10,423 nucleotides of DNA. Source: DASQVO01 sp035640715 (lineage in GTDB: Bacteria; Actinomycetota; Actinomycetes; Streptosporangiales; Streptosporangiaceae). The position numbers and the translations under genes were made by a program. The DNA lies in the NCBI GenBank assembly GCA_035640715.1, contig DASQVO010000379.1, forward strand, positions 1-10,423, read 5' to 3'. A model generated the notes under the pieces. That model searched no databases, was not told the origin of the DNA, and saw nothing but the letters and a program-made list of their open reading frames with translations. Positions 1-7,635 of the stretch are shown one piece after another; position 1 is the first letter of the stretch; the number at the start of each line of letters is the position of its first letter.

Positions 1-1
1 G

Positions 2-226
2 GACTTCGGCGGCGCGACGCTGAAGCGGGCCAGCTTCCCCGGTTCCAGGCTCACCCGCGCCGACTTCTCCAGGGCCACCCTGGAGAAGGTGGACCTGCGC
101 GGCGCCGACCTGGAGATCACCGCCGGCTACTCCTCGCTCCGCGGCGCCGTCATCAACAGCGCCCAGCTCATGGCCATTGCCCCGATGCTCGCCCGCCAGC
201 TCGGCATCGACGTCAAAGACGCCTAG
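2..226 (+). CDS. Pentapeptide-repeat protein, C-terminal part
   Basis: The reading frame is open from the left edge of the window and stops at TAG 224-226, so only the last 74 residues are visible. Several five-residue units of the A(D/N)LXX kind can be read, for example ADFSR, ATLEK, VDLRG and ADLEI, followed by a non-repeat helical tail ending LARQLGIDVKDA. Pentapeptide repeats fold as a right-handed quadrilateral beta-helix. Family members range from DNA-mimicking gyrase protectors (Qnr, MfpA) to proteins of unknown role, and nothing in this fragment chooses between them. The next gene follows in the same direction after a candidate promoter, so it is probably transcribed separately. Confidence 0.8.
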   Translation, partial: DFGGATLKRASFPGSRLTRADFSRATLEKVDLRGADLEITAGYSSLRGAVINSAQLMAIAPMLARQLGIDVKDA

Positions 227-244
227 ACGAGGCGGGCGGAGCCG

Positions 245-274
245 TTGACACTGTTGGCACTGTCACGCCATTAT
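245..274 (+). promoter_or_regulatory. Candidate promoter of the beta-propeller gene
   Basis: A consensus TTGACA lies at 245-250 and CATTAT (four of six matches to TATAAT) at 269-274, with an 18-bp spacer. Transcription would start near 281, giving a leader of about 70 nt to the GTG at 350. The TTG of this -35 box is also the first possible start codon of the long frame, but it has no Shine-Dalgarno sequence. That supports reading this stretch as promoter rather than coding sequence. Confidence 0.45.
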
Positions 275-349
275 CGGGGGTTTGCGAATTTAAGCACGCT
301 CCGGGGCAGGTGTGACCGCTGGCGTCTTGACCATCTGGAGGTGGCTGAG

Positions 350-1858
350 GTGCGCTGGCGCCAGCGGGTCTTCATCGGGGTGAGCATCGCTGCGGCCATG
401 AGCCCGGTGGTGCAGCCGGCGGCCGCCACGGCAGCACCGCTGCCGAAGACCGTAACAACGGCAATGGCGACGGCAACGACGACAGCGCTCACTGCGTCCC
501 CGGCCTCGAGCAGCTACGACTCGCCGGTGATGTTTACGGCCCACGTCAGCGCCCCCAGCGGGACTCCGGCGGGCTCTGTGATCTTCACTGACACGAGCAA
601 CGGGAGCATCCTCGATACCGCCACGCTGAGTAGCGGGACCGCGAGCTTTTCAACGGCTGCGCTCGCTCCGGGAACCAGGAGCATCGTGGCCCGCTACGGC
701 GGCAGCAGCACGTTCAGCCCGAGCTCTTCCGCCGCCGTGCGCATCCCGGTCGCCGCGGCGGGATCTCCCGCCGTGACCTACCAGACCGATCCCCGGCACG
801 ATGGCGACCAGGCCCAGGGCACGCTGAAGGCCAGTTCGCTCACCAGGAAGTGGACCGTGACCCTGGGTGGAACTGGTTCGTTCAATTACGAGTCGGGCGC
901 CGTGTCCTACCCACTCATAGCCCGCGGCCGGGTCTTTGTCACCGTGGAGAACGCCCAGACCGGCGGCTCCAAGCTGTACGCGCTGAACGCGAGCACCGGT
1001 GCCATTGACTGGACAGTGGGGCTGGGGGGCATGTACGGGTTCTCCGCGCTGGCATACGACGGCGGGCGCGTCTTCGCCGTCAACTTCAGCGGAATCCTGA
1101 CCGCGTTCGCGGCAAGCACCGGTCAGGAGCTCTGGGCAGTCCAGTTGGGCCAGTCCACGGCGCCGCCGACCGCCTACGACGGCGTCGTCTATGCCTCAAC
1201 CAGCGGTGTCGGGGGGACCGTGTTCGCGGTCAGTGAGGCCGACGGTGTGATCCGGTGGGGAGTCCAGGTGCTGAATGGCGACGAGAGCTCACCCGCCGTC
1301 GACGACACCGGGGCGTACGTCTCGTATGCCTGCCAGCAGGACTACCGGTTCAGCCTCAGCGGGGCACGCGCCTGGTACCACTCGACGAGCTGCGAGGGCG
1401 GCGGCGGCAGCACCCCGGTGCTGCACGGGAGTTCCCTCTACACCCGGGGGGCGACGGCTACTGACACCCCGCTCATCCTCTCGAAATCTGCCGGGACGCT
1501 GACCGGCACCTTCGCCTCGGCCACCGCGCCCGCCTTCGACGGCACCAGCATGTACACGCTGTGGGACGGGAACCTGGCCGCGGTAGACCCGTCCGGCAGC
1601 CCGAACCGGTGGACGTTCAGGAACGGGAGCCTTGTCACGGCGCCGGTCGTCAACGGCGGGGTCGTGTACGCCGGGAGCAGCAGCGGGAAGGTCTACGGCC
1701 TGTCAGCGAGCTCGGGTGCCAAGGTGTGGACCGGCACCGCCGGCCCGAAGATCCTCAAGCCGGACGAGTTCGGCCCCGACGTCCTGACCGGGATGGCGAT
1801 CGGGGGCGGCCTGCTCGTCGTCCCGGCCGGCAATCAGCTCACCGCTTTTGGCGGCTGA
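350..1858 (+). CDS. Secreted Ig-like / PQQ-like beta-propeller protein
   Basis: I place the start at GTG 350 because GGAGG (337-341) lies 8 nt upstream and the product then begins with a good export signal: a basic MRWRQR, a hydrophobic stretch FIGVSIAAAMSPVV, and an AAATAAP cleavage region near residue 30. This gives 502 residues; a longer frame from 245 would bury the signal. Residues ~45-130 look like a bacterial Ig-like domain (Ig-like_3 type: TALTASPASSSYDSPV, then GTPAGSVIFTD, ending YGGSSTFSPSSS). The rest is a PQQ-like beta-propeller, seen as blades with VYA/LYALNASTGAIDW, AASTGQELW, SEADGVIRW and SASSGAKVW. The catalytic signature of PQQ quinoprotein dehydrogenases is not seen, so an extracellular binding or structural role is more likely than an enzyme. 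It is convergent with murD2; GC-rich hairpins lie between them but without a T-run. The ligand is unknown. Confidence 0.85.
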   Translation: MRWRQRVFIGVSIAAAMSPVVQPAAATAAPLPKTVTTAMATATTTALTASPASSSYDSPVMFTAHVSAPSGTPAGSVIFTDTSNGSILDTATLSSGTASFSTAALAPGTRSIVARYGGSSTFSPSSSAAVRIPVAAAGSPAVTYQTDPRHDGDQAQGTLKASSLTRKWTVTLGGTGSFNYESGAVSYPLIARGRVFVTVENAQTGGSKLYALNASTGAIDWTVGLGGMYGFSALAYDGGRVFAVNFSGILTAFAASTGQELWAVQLGQSTAPPTAYDGVVYASTSGVGGTVFAVSEADGVIRWGVQVLNGDESSPAVDDTGAYVSYACQQDYRFSLSGARAWYHSTSCEGGGGSTPVLHGSSLYTRGATATDTPLILSKSAGTLTGTFASATAPAFDGTSMYTLWDGNLAAVDPSGSPNRWTFRNGSLVTAPVVNGGVVYAGSSSGKVYGLSASSGAKVWTGTAGPKILKPDEFGPDVLTGMAIGGGLLVVPAGNQLTAFGG

Positions 1859-1909
1859 GGCCGCTGCGCGGCGGCATCGCCGCTACCATCCGGCAGGCGC
1901 GGCGAGCCG

Positions 1910-3322
1910 CTAGGCGAGGGCGCGGCACGCGTGCATGGCGCGGGTGAAGGCGTCGCCGCGGTCGCGGTAGTCGCGGAACCGGCCGAAGCTCGGCGCCGCC
2001 GGGGACAGCAGCACCACGCCGTCCGGCCGGGCCCAGCCGAACCCGCGGGCGACGGCCATATCGAGGTCGTCGCAGTCCACGACGCCCGCGACGCCGCACG
2101 GAGCGTCCGTGCCGGATGCGGCTGCGGGAGGCGGCCCGTCGCCGCTGGCACGCCCGCGGCCGTTGCCGGGCGCCGGCGTCCGGATCGCGGACTCGATCTC
2201 GGCCCGGATCCGGTGGCCGCTGGCGGGCAGGGTCAGCACCAGGGTCGGCGCGGCGCGCCCGCCCAGGCCGGCGGCGAGCGGGGCGTAGTCGATGCCACGG
2301 TCGTGCCCCCCGACGATCAGCGCGACGCGCCGGCCACCGAACGCGTCCAGCGCGGCGAGCGTCGGGAGGACATTCGTGGACAGGCTGTCGTCCACGAACG
2401 TGACCCCGGCGACGTCGCCGACCACCTGCAGGCGGAGGTCCAGGTGGCGGAACCCCCGGCGGCGGACCGCAGCGCCGCCTCGTCCGATGCGCCGGCGATG
2501 CCGAGCGCCGCCAGGCAGCGGCGCGCGATCAGGGCGTTGCGGCGGTTGTGGTCGCCGAGCAGTCCCAGCGGCGCCATCCAGGTGGCGCCCGGGTCATCGG
2601 CGGCACGCACCCACTCCACCCGCGGCCCGAGCATCGACGCCCGTTCCCGCAGCAGGTCGCTGTCGCCGCTGGCAACCGTCAGGTCCGCGCCCGGCTGGGA
2701 GCAGGCCGACAGCTTGTCGCGGAAGTAGTTCTCCACGCCGCCATGCCAGTCCAGGTGATCCGGGTGCAGGGACGTCACGGCCACGACGGGCGGCGAGCAT
2801 GCGAGATCGGTCGCCTGATAGCTGGATACCTCGATCACCCAGTAGTCATACGGTCCGGCGTCGATGTCGGGGTCATACGGGGGGTGGCCGATGTTCCCGC
2901 CCACCATGCACCGGTAGCCGAGGCCCCCGCAGCAGATGGCCGGCGACCGAGACCGTTGTGCTCTTGCCCTTGGTCCCGGTGACGAGCAGAACCCGGCTCT
3001 GGTCGGCTTCCTGCAGCCACAGCCCGGGGCCGCCGGCGACGGGAATGCCCCGCCCTTCCAGCCGCGCCACCTCCGGGCGGTACCGGCTTATCCCCGGTGA
3101 CTTGATGACCACATCGCAATGCTCGAGGGCGGCGAGCCCGCCGTCAGCGGTCGCCAGCACCGGCATGCCGCCGACGGCAGCGGACGGCGGGCTGTCATCG
3201 ACAAGCACCGGCTCGGTGCCCAGGGCGGTGAGCTTGCGGATGTTCGCCATGCCCTCGCGGCCGAGGCCCCACACCCCGGCCCGGGCGCCCGGCAGGTCGG
3301 ACCAGGAAAGCCTGGGATGCAT
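1910..3322 (-). pseudogene. murD2: MurD2-type UDP-MurNAc-L-Ala ligase, frameshifted
   Basis: Read on the minus strand, three consecutive frames make up one MurD-family Mur ligase of about 470 residues. Frame one (ATG at 3322) has GVWGLGREGMANIRKL, KSPGI and the ATP loop VTGTKGKSTT. Frame two has MVGGNIGHPPYD, VIEVSSYQ, LHPDHLDWHGGVENYF and GDHNRRNALIA. Frame three has FVDDSLSTN and LIVGGHDRGIDY, and ends at TAG 1912-1910. The switch points fall at five-C runs, 2924-2928 (one base too many) and 2453-2457 (one too few, or two too many). Classical MurD has DSKATN where this has DSLSTN; together with DRGIDY and the neighbouring murL this fits MurD2, which adds L-Glu rather than D-Glu (known for the family, not shown here). 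murL ends 5 nt upstream, so the two were co-translated. The breaks could be real decay or sequencing errors in C-runs. Confidence 0.83.
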
Positions 3323-3327
3323 CGCCG

Positions 3328-4576
3328 TCAGTCCAGCAGATCTTCTGCGTAGGCGGCCGGGATGAAATGCTCCCCGATCGGCCGGAGCAGGCCCTCCGTC
3401 GAGGGCCTGCCGGGCAGCGCCATCACCTCCGCGGCGAGTTCATCGAGCAGCTCACAGGCGGCACGGTCGGGGCGCCGCGCCGCCAGCAGGGTCGCGGCAC
3501 GGCACTCGTTGACCTCGCCGACGCACTCGAATGGCTTGCTGCCGTCCGAGGTGCCGAGCAGCGTGCGGAATCGGCCGGCGAGCGAAGGATCCGCGAGCGG
3601 CTCGTGGCCGCCGAAGATATGTTCCAGCTCCGCGGCGGGCAGGAACGGCGCCAGGATCAGGTCGATGAAGCAGCACTTGTCACACTGCCCGCACCAGTGA
3701 TCAAGGCGCTGCGCCTTATCGATGTGGAAGGCCCTGTTGCAGCTGCGGAACGTGCCGTGATACTCCTCCAGCCGGGCGAATCGCTCCGCTATCCACAGCT
3801 CAGTCCGGGGACGCAGCGCCGAGAAGTAGTCCGGCATGCCCACGCCGGCCGGCAAGCCGGCGGTGGTCTCCTCCAGCACCTCACGGAAGGCCGCCTCAAA
3901 CTCCACGCTCTTGGAATACTGGTGATTGACCGTGCGGTCGGCTGCCTCCACGGTCGGGACCGATGCGGACCACTCGTTGGACATCACCACGGCGTCGCGG
4001 CCCTCCAGCGCCGCCGCCATGATCGCGATGGCGGAGAGGATGCCGGTCACCGGCACGTGGCCGTTGAGGAACCCGAGCTCACGTGACCGCAGCAGCTGCG
4101 GGTCGATCTCCCGGGCCGCGCGGACCACCGGCAGCGGTGACGGCCGCCGACCGCTCGATCGCGTCGAAGAGGTCACCGGGCCGGCTGACGACGAACAGCG
4201 CCGCATCAGCGCGGTGGCGGACCAGTTCAACGGTCACGATCGAGTCGATCCCGCCGCCGAACGGGACCAGGGCGCGCCGCGGGCCCGCCTCCCGGGGCCC
4301 CGGCCGGCCGCTTCTGCCGGCTGCCGCGGCCGCTCCGAGCTCGAGCCGGTCCGGGTAGCACCGGATCCCGCTGGGACAGGTCCTTGGGGTCCAGCCCGCG
4401 CCGTCGCATCTCCGCCATCAGCCCGGACAGCCAGTCGGCCCGTCCCCGCCGAGCATGGCGAGCGTGTCCATGTCCGGCGGGGTTTCCTCGACGTGGCACA
4501 GCAGCGCGCCGACGCGCGGCACGGCGACCAGTTCGGCGGCGATCCCGCCAGTTGCCGGGGCGATGTGGCCGAGTAA
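3328..4576 (-). pseudogene. murL: MurL UDP-MurNAc-L-Ala-L-Glu epimerase, broken
   Basis: The intact C-terminal frame (about 4139 down to TGA 3330-3328) carries the MurL core: GFLNGHVPVTGILSAIA, MSNEWSASVPT, NHQYSKSVEFE, YHGTFRSCNRAF, the cysteine cluster WCGQCDKCCFID and KPFECVGE. In the preceding frame lies an ATP-binding loop, LVPFGGGIDSIVTVEL (about 4270-4225), leading to DLFDAIERSAAVT; the two join only with a frameshift at about 4131-4140. Further upstream, a short segment (WLSGLMAEMRRRGLDPKDLS) and another (AELVAVPRVGALLCHVEE) need two more shifts near 4375 and 4439-4441. The most N-terminal part is not one I recognise, so it may not all be murL. In the known pathway MurL uses ATP to turn the terminal L-Glu of UDP-MurNAc-L-Ala-L-Glu into D-Glu, downstream of MurD2. 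Coding signal ends at an in-frame TGA at 4579-4577, where another gene starts on the opposite strand. Confidence 0.75.
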
Positions 4577-5345
4577 TCAGCTTATTGATGCGGTTAAGCC
4601 GCTTGATGAGCGCTTCACGGGCAAGCGCCAGCGGGCAGCGGGAATCGCCCCTGCAGTCACGGGGGAGCAGCTCGCGGTCTTCCTTCGCTGGTGGGTGGAG
4701 CAGGTCAATCGTGTCCTTGGCATCGCTACCGACCCGAGCCTGTTCAGGGACAAGGTCACCGACCGGTACGACCCGCGGCGCCACATGGCATACGTGGCGA
4801 GCCTGGATCGGCTTTTCCAGAATGTCCACGAGGTGCTTTACCTCACCGAGCAGGCCGAGAGCGCACGCTTGCGAGCCGCCTATGACGCGCTGGACTGCCT
4901 GGATGGCATGAGGCTGGGGAGCTTCGCTGACTTCACGAACCCGTCGAAGGTGCAGAAGGCACTCCACCAGCTCAAGACTGGCCTGCCCGCCGACGTCGCA
5001 GCGGTAGCCCTCCCGCCCTGCGAGGACGCGGCCAACGCCCTCAGTAACGTGAGCGACGAGTTCTATCCCAGCCCCAATCGCGTCGCCAGCGGCCTGACCG
5101 GGATACCGGGTCGGGCGCAAACCGTGCCATGGGATCGGGTCATCCCCGACTATCTGCGGATCGACCGCAACAGCGGCCATTCCTTTCTCAAGGAAGTTGA
5201 CCCCGACCAGGAACCGGACAAGCTCGCGATTTTCTTGTCCCACACAGGAATGATGCCCAGTAAGGTATCGAGTCTCGCTTTCCTTTGGCTACTCGCCCAT
5301 GTCGCGGACCCCAATCTGCTGGAAAAACGCCTGACCCGGCGCTGA
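4563..5345 (+). CDS. Hypothetical protein, possibly 5'-truncated
   Basis: I do not recognise this family. The frame gives 260 residues from ATG 4563 (only a weak GGGG in front) to TGA 5343-5345. The protein looks soluble and mostly helical, with an aromatic segment (VFLRWWVEQVNRVLG, residues ~39-53), a charged helix HEVLYLTEQAESARLRAAYD, and a hydrophobic C-terminus (SSLAFLWLLAHVADPNL). No signal peptide or membrane segment is clear. The antisense frame is also open but lacks such patterning, so I take it as a shadow. Third positions are less GC-biased near the start (GAT, GTT, CTT) than in the neighbouring genes, which suggests foreign origin. The sequence upstream of about 4576 belongs to the murL remnant on the other strand, so the ATG used here may lie outside the original gene and the native N-terminus may be lost. 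Confidence 0.6.
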   Translation: MWPSNQLIDAVKPLDERFTGKRQRAAGIAPAVTGEQLAVFLRWWVEQVNRVLGIATDPSLFRDKVTDRYDPRRHMAYVASLDRLFQNVHEVLYLTEQAESARLRAAYDALDCLDGMRLGSFADFTNPSKVQKALHQLKTGLPADVAAVALPPCEDAANALSNVSDEFYPSPNRVASGLTGIPGRAQTVPWDRVIPDYLRIDRNSGHSFLKEVDPDQEPDKLAIFLSHTGMMPSKVSSLAFLWLLAHVADPNLLEKRLTRR

Positions 5346-5427
5346 CTTAACCGCAGCGGATACTTATGCGCCAGCAACCCAGCGCGCAAGTGGCGTCGTC
5401 GGCTCATCGTCCTGCCCTCTAGCAAGG

Positions 5428-5706
5428 TCATTGCGGCCGGTAGGCGTCGCGGCGGTGTGCTACCGCGAGCACCGTGACGATGCGTTGGCGGTCATCAACG
5501 GTGTATAGGGCGCGGTACTCGCCGCGCCGGGCGGACCGTACCTCGTCAAAGGGTGCGTCCAGTGGCTTGCCGAGCCGGTAGGGGTTCTCGGCGACTGGCC
5601 CGGTCAGGTGCTCGTACAGCGCAATGGCGGCTGGGAGAGGAAGCTTATCCAGCCGACGGCGGGCGGCGGGGGTGAAGACGACGGCGTACGGTGTGTCCTG
5701 GCTCAT
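5428..5706 (-). CDS. RelE/ParE-family toxin
   Basis: This is a 92-residue basic protein with the RelE/ParE fold pattern: VVFTPAARRRLDKLP (strand then helix), a middle helix with AIALYEHL, NPYRLGKPL, then SARRGEYRALYTVDDRQR and the closing strand VTVLAVAHRRDAYR. RelE members cut mRNA in the ribosome and ParE members poison gyrase; the C-terminal HRRDAYR resembles the RelE side, but target assignment from sequence alone is not secure. Its ATG overlaps the antitoxin stop codon (ATGA, 5706-5703), giving the usual antitoxin-first, translationally coupled type II arrangement. The gene is convergent with the hypothetical gene ending at 5345. Full length, no defects seen. Confidence 0.88.
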   Translation of the reverse strand: MSQDTPYAVVFTPAARRRLDKLPLPAAIALYEHLTGPVAENPYRLGKPLDAPFDEVRSARRGEYRALYTVDDRQRIVTVLAVAHRRDAYRPQ

Positions 5707-5993
5707 TCGCCCGCAGCGCGGCGGGCGGCCAGTTCGGCAGCGATCTGCTCAGCAGAGAACACGCGCCCGGCGCGCGCGTCGGTGAGGCCTTCCCGCAGAT
5801 CGCGGACCAGCTCAGTGTCGGACAGCACCTCGATCGTCTCGCGCAGCCGGTCCAGCTCACCCGAGGGCACTACGTCGGCAACATGATCGCCGTGGGCAAT
5901 TACCGATACCGACTCGCCGTGCTCAGCCCGGCGCACGACCTCCGCCCAGGACGGCTCGTCCTCAGCTCGTATGGTGATGGCCGGTTCGCTCAC
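5703..5993 (-). CDS. Phd/YefM-family antitoxin
   Basis: A 96-residue acidic protein from GTG 5993 (MSEPAITIRAED). The N-terminal half has the Phd/YefM DNA-binding fold pattern: SWAEVVRRAEHGESVSVIAHGDHVADVVPSGEL, a helix followed by two strands. The C-terminal half (residues ~55-96) is a charged helical region (ETIEVLSDTELVRDLREG, AEQIAAELAARRAAGE) of the kind that wraps the partner toxin. It precedes the toxin and overlaps it by 4 bp. Such antitoxins normally repress their own operon together with the toxin; a candidate operator lies just upstream of the start. The Shine-Dalgarno sequence is weak (GGG about 7 nt upstream), but no better in-frame start is visible. Confidence 0.86.
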   Translation of the reverse strand: MSEPAITIRAEDEPSWAEVVRRAEHGESVSVIAHGDHVADVVPSGELDRLRETIEVLSDTELVRDLREGLTDARAGRVFSAEQIAAELAARRAAGE

Positions 5994-5995
5994 AT

Positions 5996-6012
5996 GCCCA
6001 TGATAGGTGGGC
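5996..6012 (-). promoter_or_regulatory. Candidate toxin-antitoxin operator/-10
   Basis: An inverted repeat GCCCA-7-TGGGC spans the stretch directly in front of the antitoxin start. On the minus strand it contains TATCAT (6005-6000), which could be a -10 box, although the TSS would then fall almost at the GTG. The arrangement (dyad over the promoter, just upstream of a Phd-type antitoxin) fits autoregulation, but the dyad is short and no -35 is convincing. Confidence 0.3.
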
Positions 6013-6114
6013 GTCCACGGACACGGCGAGGGGCGCTGGGACCTTGATCATGCCGAATACGTGCCCAAATGCGGGCCGGGCCGGGCATCTCCGCAGGTCC
6101 GCGCCGTTACCGTA

Positions 6115-6172
6115 CCGGTCTTGAAAACCGCTATGGCGCGTGAGCGTCATCGTGGGTTTGAATCCCAGCGCT
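6115..6172 (+). pseudogene. Degraded 3' part of a tRNA-Ser(UGA)
   Basis: Starting at 6115, four of five anticodon-stem pairs form (CGGT with ACCG) around the loop CTTGAAA, whose anticodon TGA reads serine UCA. A long variable arm follows (TGGCGC-gtga-GCGTCA, six pairs including one G-T), as expected of a class II tRNA, and then a T-arm GTGGG-TTTGAAT-CCCAG whose outer pair is mismatched. No matching acceptor strand or D-arm is present upstream, so this is not a working tRNA. A displaced 3' end left by an integrative element is the likely origin. It lies in the same orientation as the two tRNA-Pro fragments. Confidence 0.6.
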
Positions 6173-6226
6173 TGAGATCGTAGGGTCTCATCCGCCCATC
6201 CGGCGGTGAGCATGTGGCGATCGGTT

Positions 6227-6253
6227 TCTGGAGAAATCCTGGAGACGATCTTG
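6227..6253 (+). repeat. Outer 27-bp repeat, left copy (candidate arm site)
   Basis: This segment matches 10022-10048 at 26 of 27 positions in the same orientation. It is itself a near-tandem repeat with an 11-bp period (CTGGAGAAATC then CTGGAGACGATC). It ends 99 bp before the left tRNA-Pro fragment. Short tandem direct repeats at such a distance from an att core are typical of arm-type binding sites of tyrosine integrases; no binding is shown here. Confidence 0.6.
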
Positions 6254-6352
6254 AGATTGAGACTTCTGTACGCCATCACAGACCAACGCAAACCAATGCT
6301 CTGACCTGCGACTTTGGCGCAGTCAGCAGGTCGGCGATCTTCCAGGGCCTAA

Positions 6353-6395
6353 TTCGGGACGAAGAGGCCGCCGGTTCAAATCCGGCCACCCCGAC
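6353..6395 (+). repeat. Left attachment site (tRNA-Pro(CGG) 3' fragment)
   Basis: The 43 bases parse exactly as tRNA positions 32 to the end: anticodon loop TTCGGGA (anticodon CGG), stem strand CGAAG, variable AGGCC, T-arm GCCGG-TTCAAAT-CCGGC, acceptor strand CACCCCG, discriminator A. The genome continues with CA, so CCA is encoded here. The 5' half of the tRNA is absent (no CTTCG before the loop), so this is a fragment. It differs from the right copy at one position (6388, A versus G). Confidence 0.85.
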
Positions 6396-6402
6396 CAGCT
6401 CA

Positions 6403-6437
6403 GAGGCCACTTGTGATCTTGGCAGGTGGCCTTTCTC
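6403..6437 (+). terminator. Hairpin terminator after the left tRNA fragment
   Basis: GAGGCCAC (6403-6410) pairs with GTGGCCTT (6426-6433) over eight positions, one a G-T pair, around a 15-nt loop. It is followed by TTTCTC. The orientation suits transcripts coming from the tRNA side on the plus strand. It lies between the att core and the inner repeat. Confidence 0.5.
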
Positions 6438-6441
6438 ATGC

Positions 6442-6463
6442 CCCGAGTGACCAACTGAGTGAC
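6442..6463 (+). repeat. Inner 22-bp repeat, left copy (candidate arm site)
   Basis: The segment matches 9791-9812 at 20 of 22 positions, same orientation. It contains GTGAC twice, 12 bp apart (GTGACCAACTGA then GTGAC). It lies 46 bp inside the left att core, and its last base is the last base of the integrase stop codon. The place and repeat structure fit a P' arm site for this integrase. Confidence 0.6.
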
Positions 6464-7635
6464 TACGCCTGCGGGTCGGGGGGCGGGAAGATGCGGTCCA
6501 TGGCATCGGCTCCCTCGATGAGCACCGGCCGGATTTGCTTGCGGTAAACAGTCTCGGTGGTTGTGGTGCCGCTGTGGCCCACCAGGCGGGCGATGTGCTC
6601 GACCGGAACGCCCGCATCAGACATCAGCGAGACGAAGCTGTGCCGCAGTTCCCTTGGTGTCCATGCTCCGGAGTCGAGCCCTGCTGCCTCGGCTACCTTG
6701 CGGAACTCGCGGCGGACGTGCGATGCGTCCCACGGGGTGCCGACTCGCGAGGGGAACACGCGATCGTTGTCCTGCCACCGGCTGCCTGCCTGCTGCCTCA
6801 ATATGTCCTGGCGGATGCGATGTTCCCGCAGAGCATCCACGCAGCGTTGCGGTAGCGCCAGCGTCCGGCGCGATCGTTTGGTTTTGGTGTCTCCCCCAGC
6901 ACGCACGGACCGCCACACCATGATCGACGGAGGCAGCGCGGGAGCGCCTGGAGTAGCGGGCTTGCCTTCCAGGTCCACATGTGACCATGTGAGCGCCCGA
7001 AGTTCCTCGGTGCGCGCACCGATCAGCAGGGAGAGTACGACGTAGGCGTGCATGGGGCTGGCCTGCGCGGCGATCAGCAGAGCTTCCGCCTGCGGCAGCG
7101 TGAGCGACTTGGACGGGCGGCCGGTACTCCCCTCCGGTATCTCGCAGAGCAGCACGACGTTACGTTTCACCTTGTCACGCGCCTGCGCACGGGTTATGGC
7201 CCGCTTGAGTACGGACATAATCTCGCGCAGGGTGCGGGTGCTCAGAGTCTTGGCCTTCTCCATCAGCCATTGATCTACGTCATCGGCCGAGAGGTCGCGC
7301 AGCTTCCGGGCACCGAGTGCTGGGATGATATGCGTGTTGGCCAATATCGTGCATTTCTTAACGGTGGCCTCGTCTCGGCCGCTCAGCCCGAAGGCGAGCC
7401 AGTCGCGAACTGCGTCGGCCACGGTGTAGTTGTGCGGCGCGATCGTAAGCCCGTCCTCATGGTCGCGGATGATCTCTTTGAGCTTGCGCTGTGCTGCGGT
7501 CTTGGTCTTGCCGCTGGCTTTCCTGACGATCCTTTTGCCGCTGGGTGTGTAGCCGATCGTTACCTCTGCGATCCAGCGTTCCCGGCGGCGGTCCCAGTAG
7601 AGACCGCCGTCACCCCGGCTGCGCCTGGCGGGCAT
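6463..7635 (-). CDS. int: Tyrosine-family site-specific integrase
   Basis: A complete 390-residue tyrosine recombinase. Residues ~10-60 form an arm-site-binding domain (GLYWDRRRERWIAEVTIGY, GKRIVRKASGKTK), ~72-165 the core-binding SAM-like domain (ADAVRDWLAFGLSGRDEATV), and ~180-370 the catalytic domain. Catalytic residues seen are Arg208 (GARTEELRALTW), a Lys in TKTKRSRRTL (251 or 253), Arg331 in TPRELRHSF, His354 (LVGHSG) and the nucleophile Tyr364 (TETVYRKQ). The first His of the usual HxLRH box is Arg328 here, a common variant in actinobacterial integrases. Its ATG overlaps the upstream HTH gene's stop (TGATG) and its 3' end touches the left arm site, the usual layout beside attP. It would catalyse insertion into, and with the HTH protein excision from, tRNA-Pro. 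Confidence 0.95.
   Translation of the reverse strand: MPARRSRGDGGLYWDRRRERWIAEVTIGYTPSGKRIVRKASGKTKTAAQRKLKEIIRDHEDGLTIAPHNYTVADAVRDWLAFGLSGRDEATVKKCTILANTHIIPALGARKLRDLSADDVDQWLMEKAKTLSTRTLREIMSVLKRAITRAQARDKVKRNVVLLCEIPEGSTGRPSKSLTLPQAEALLIAAQASPMHAYVVLSLLIGARTEELRALTWSHVDLEGKPATPGAPALPPSIMVWRSVRAGGDTKTKRSRRTLALPQRCVDALREHRIRQDILRQQAGSRWQDNDRVFPSRVGTPWDASHVRREFRKVAEAAGLDSGAWTPRELRHSFVSLMSDAGVPVEHIARLVGHSGTTTTETVYRKQIRPVLIEGADAMDRIFPPPDPQA

Noticed and set aside
1931..3365. Long plus-strand frames across murD2
   Set aside because: Arg/Pro/Ala-rich low-complexity translations typical of antisense in GC-rich genes; all Mur ligase motifs are on the minus strand.
4227..5243. A 338-codon open frame on the minus strand opposite the hypothetical gene
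   Set aside because: It joins the antisense of the plus-strand gene to an out-of-frame part of murL, and shows no domain pattern. The plus frame has better hydrophobic patterning.
6086..6175. A functional tRNA-Ser
   Set aside because: No D-arm or matching 5' acceptor strand is present and the T-arm outer pair is mismatched.
5962..6291. Minus-strand 109-codon frame over the antitoxin start and the tRNA-Ser remnant
   Set aside because: It reads through the tRNA remnant and the outer repeat and overlaps the antitoxin start; no family resemblance.
6276..6617. Minus-strand frame containing GVAGFEPAASSSR
   Set aside because: This phrase is the antisense translation of a tRNA T-arm and 3' end, a common false gene beside tRNA genes; it also overlaps the integrase out of frame.
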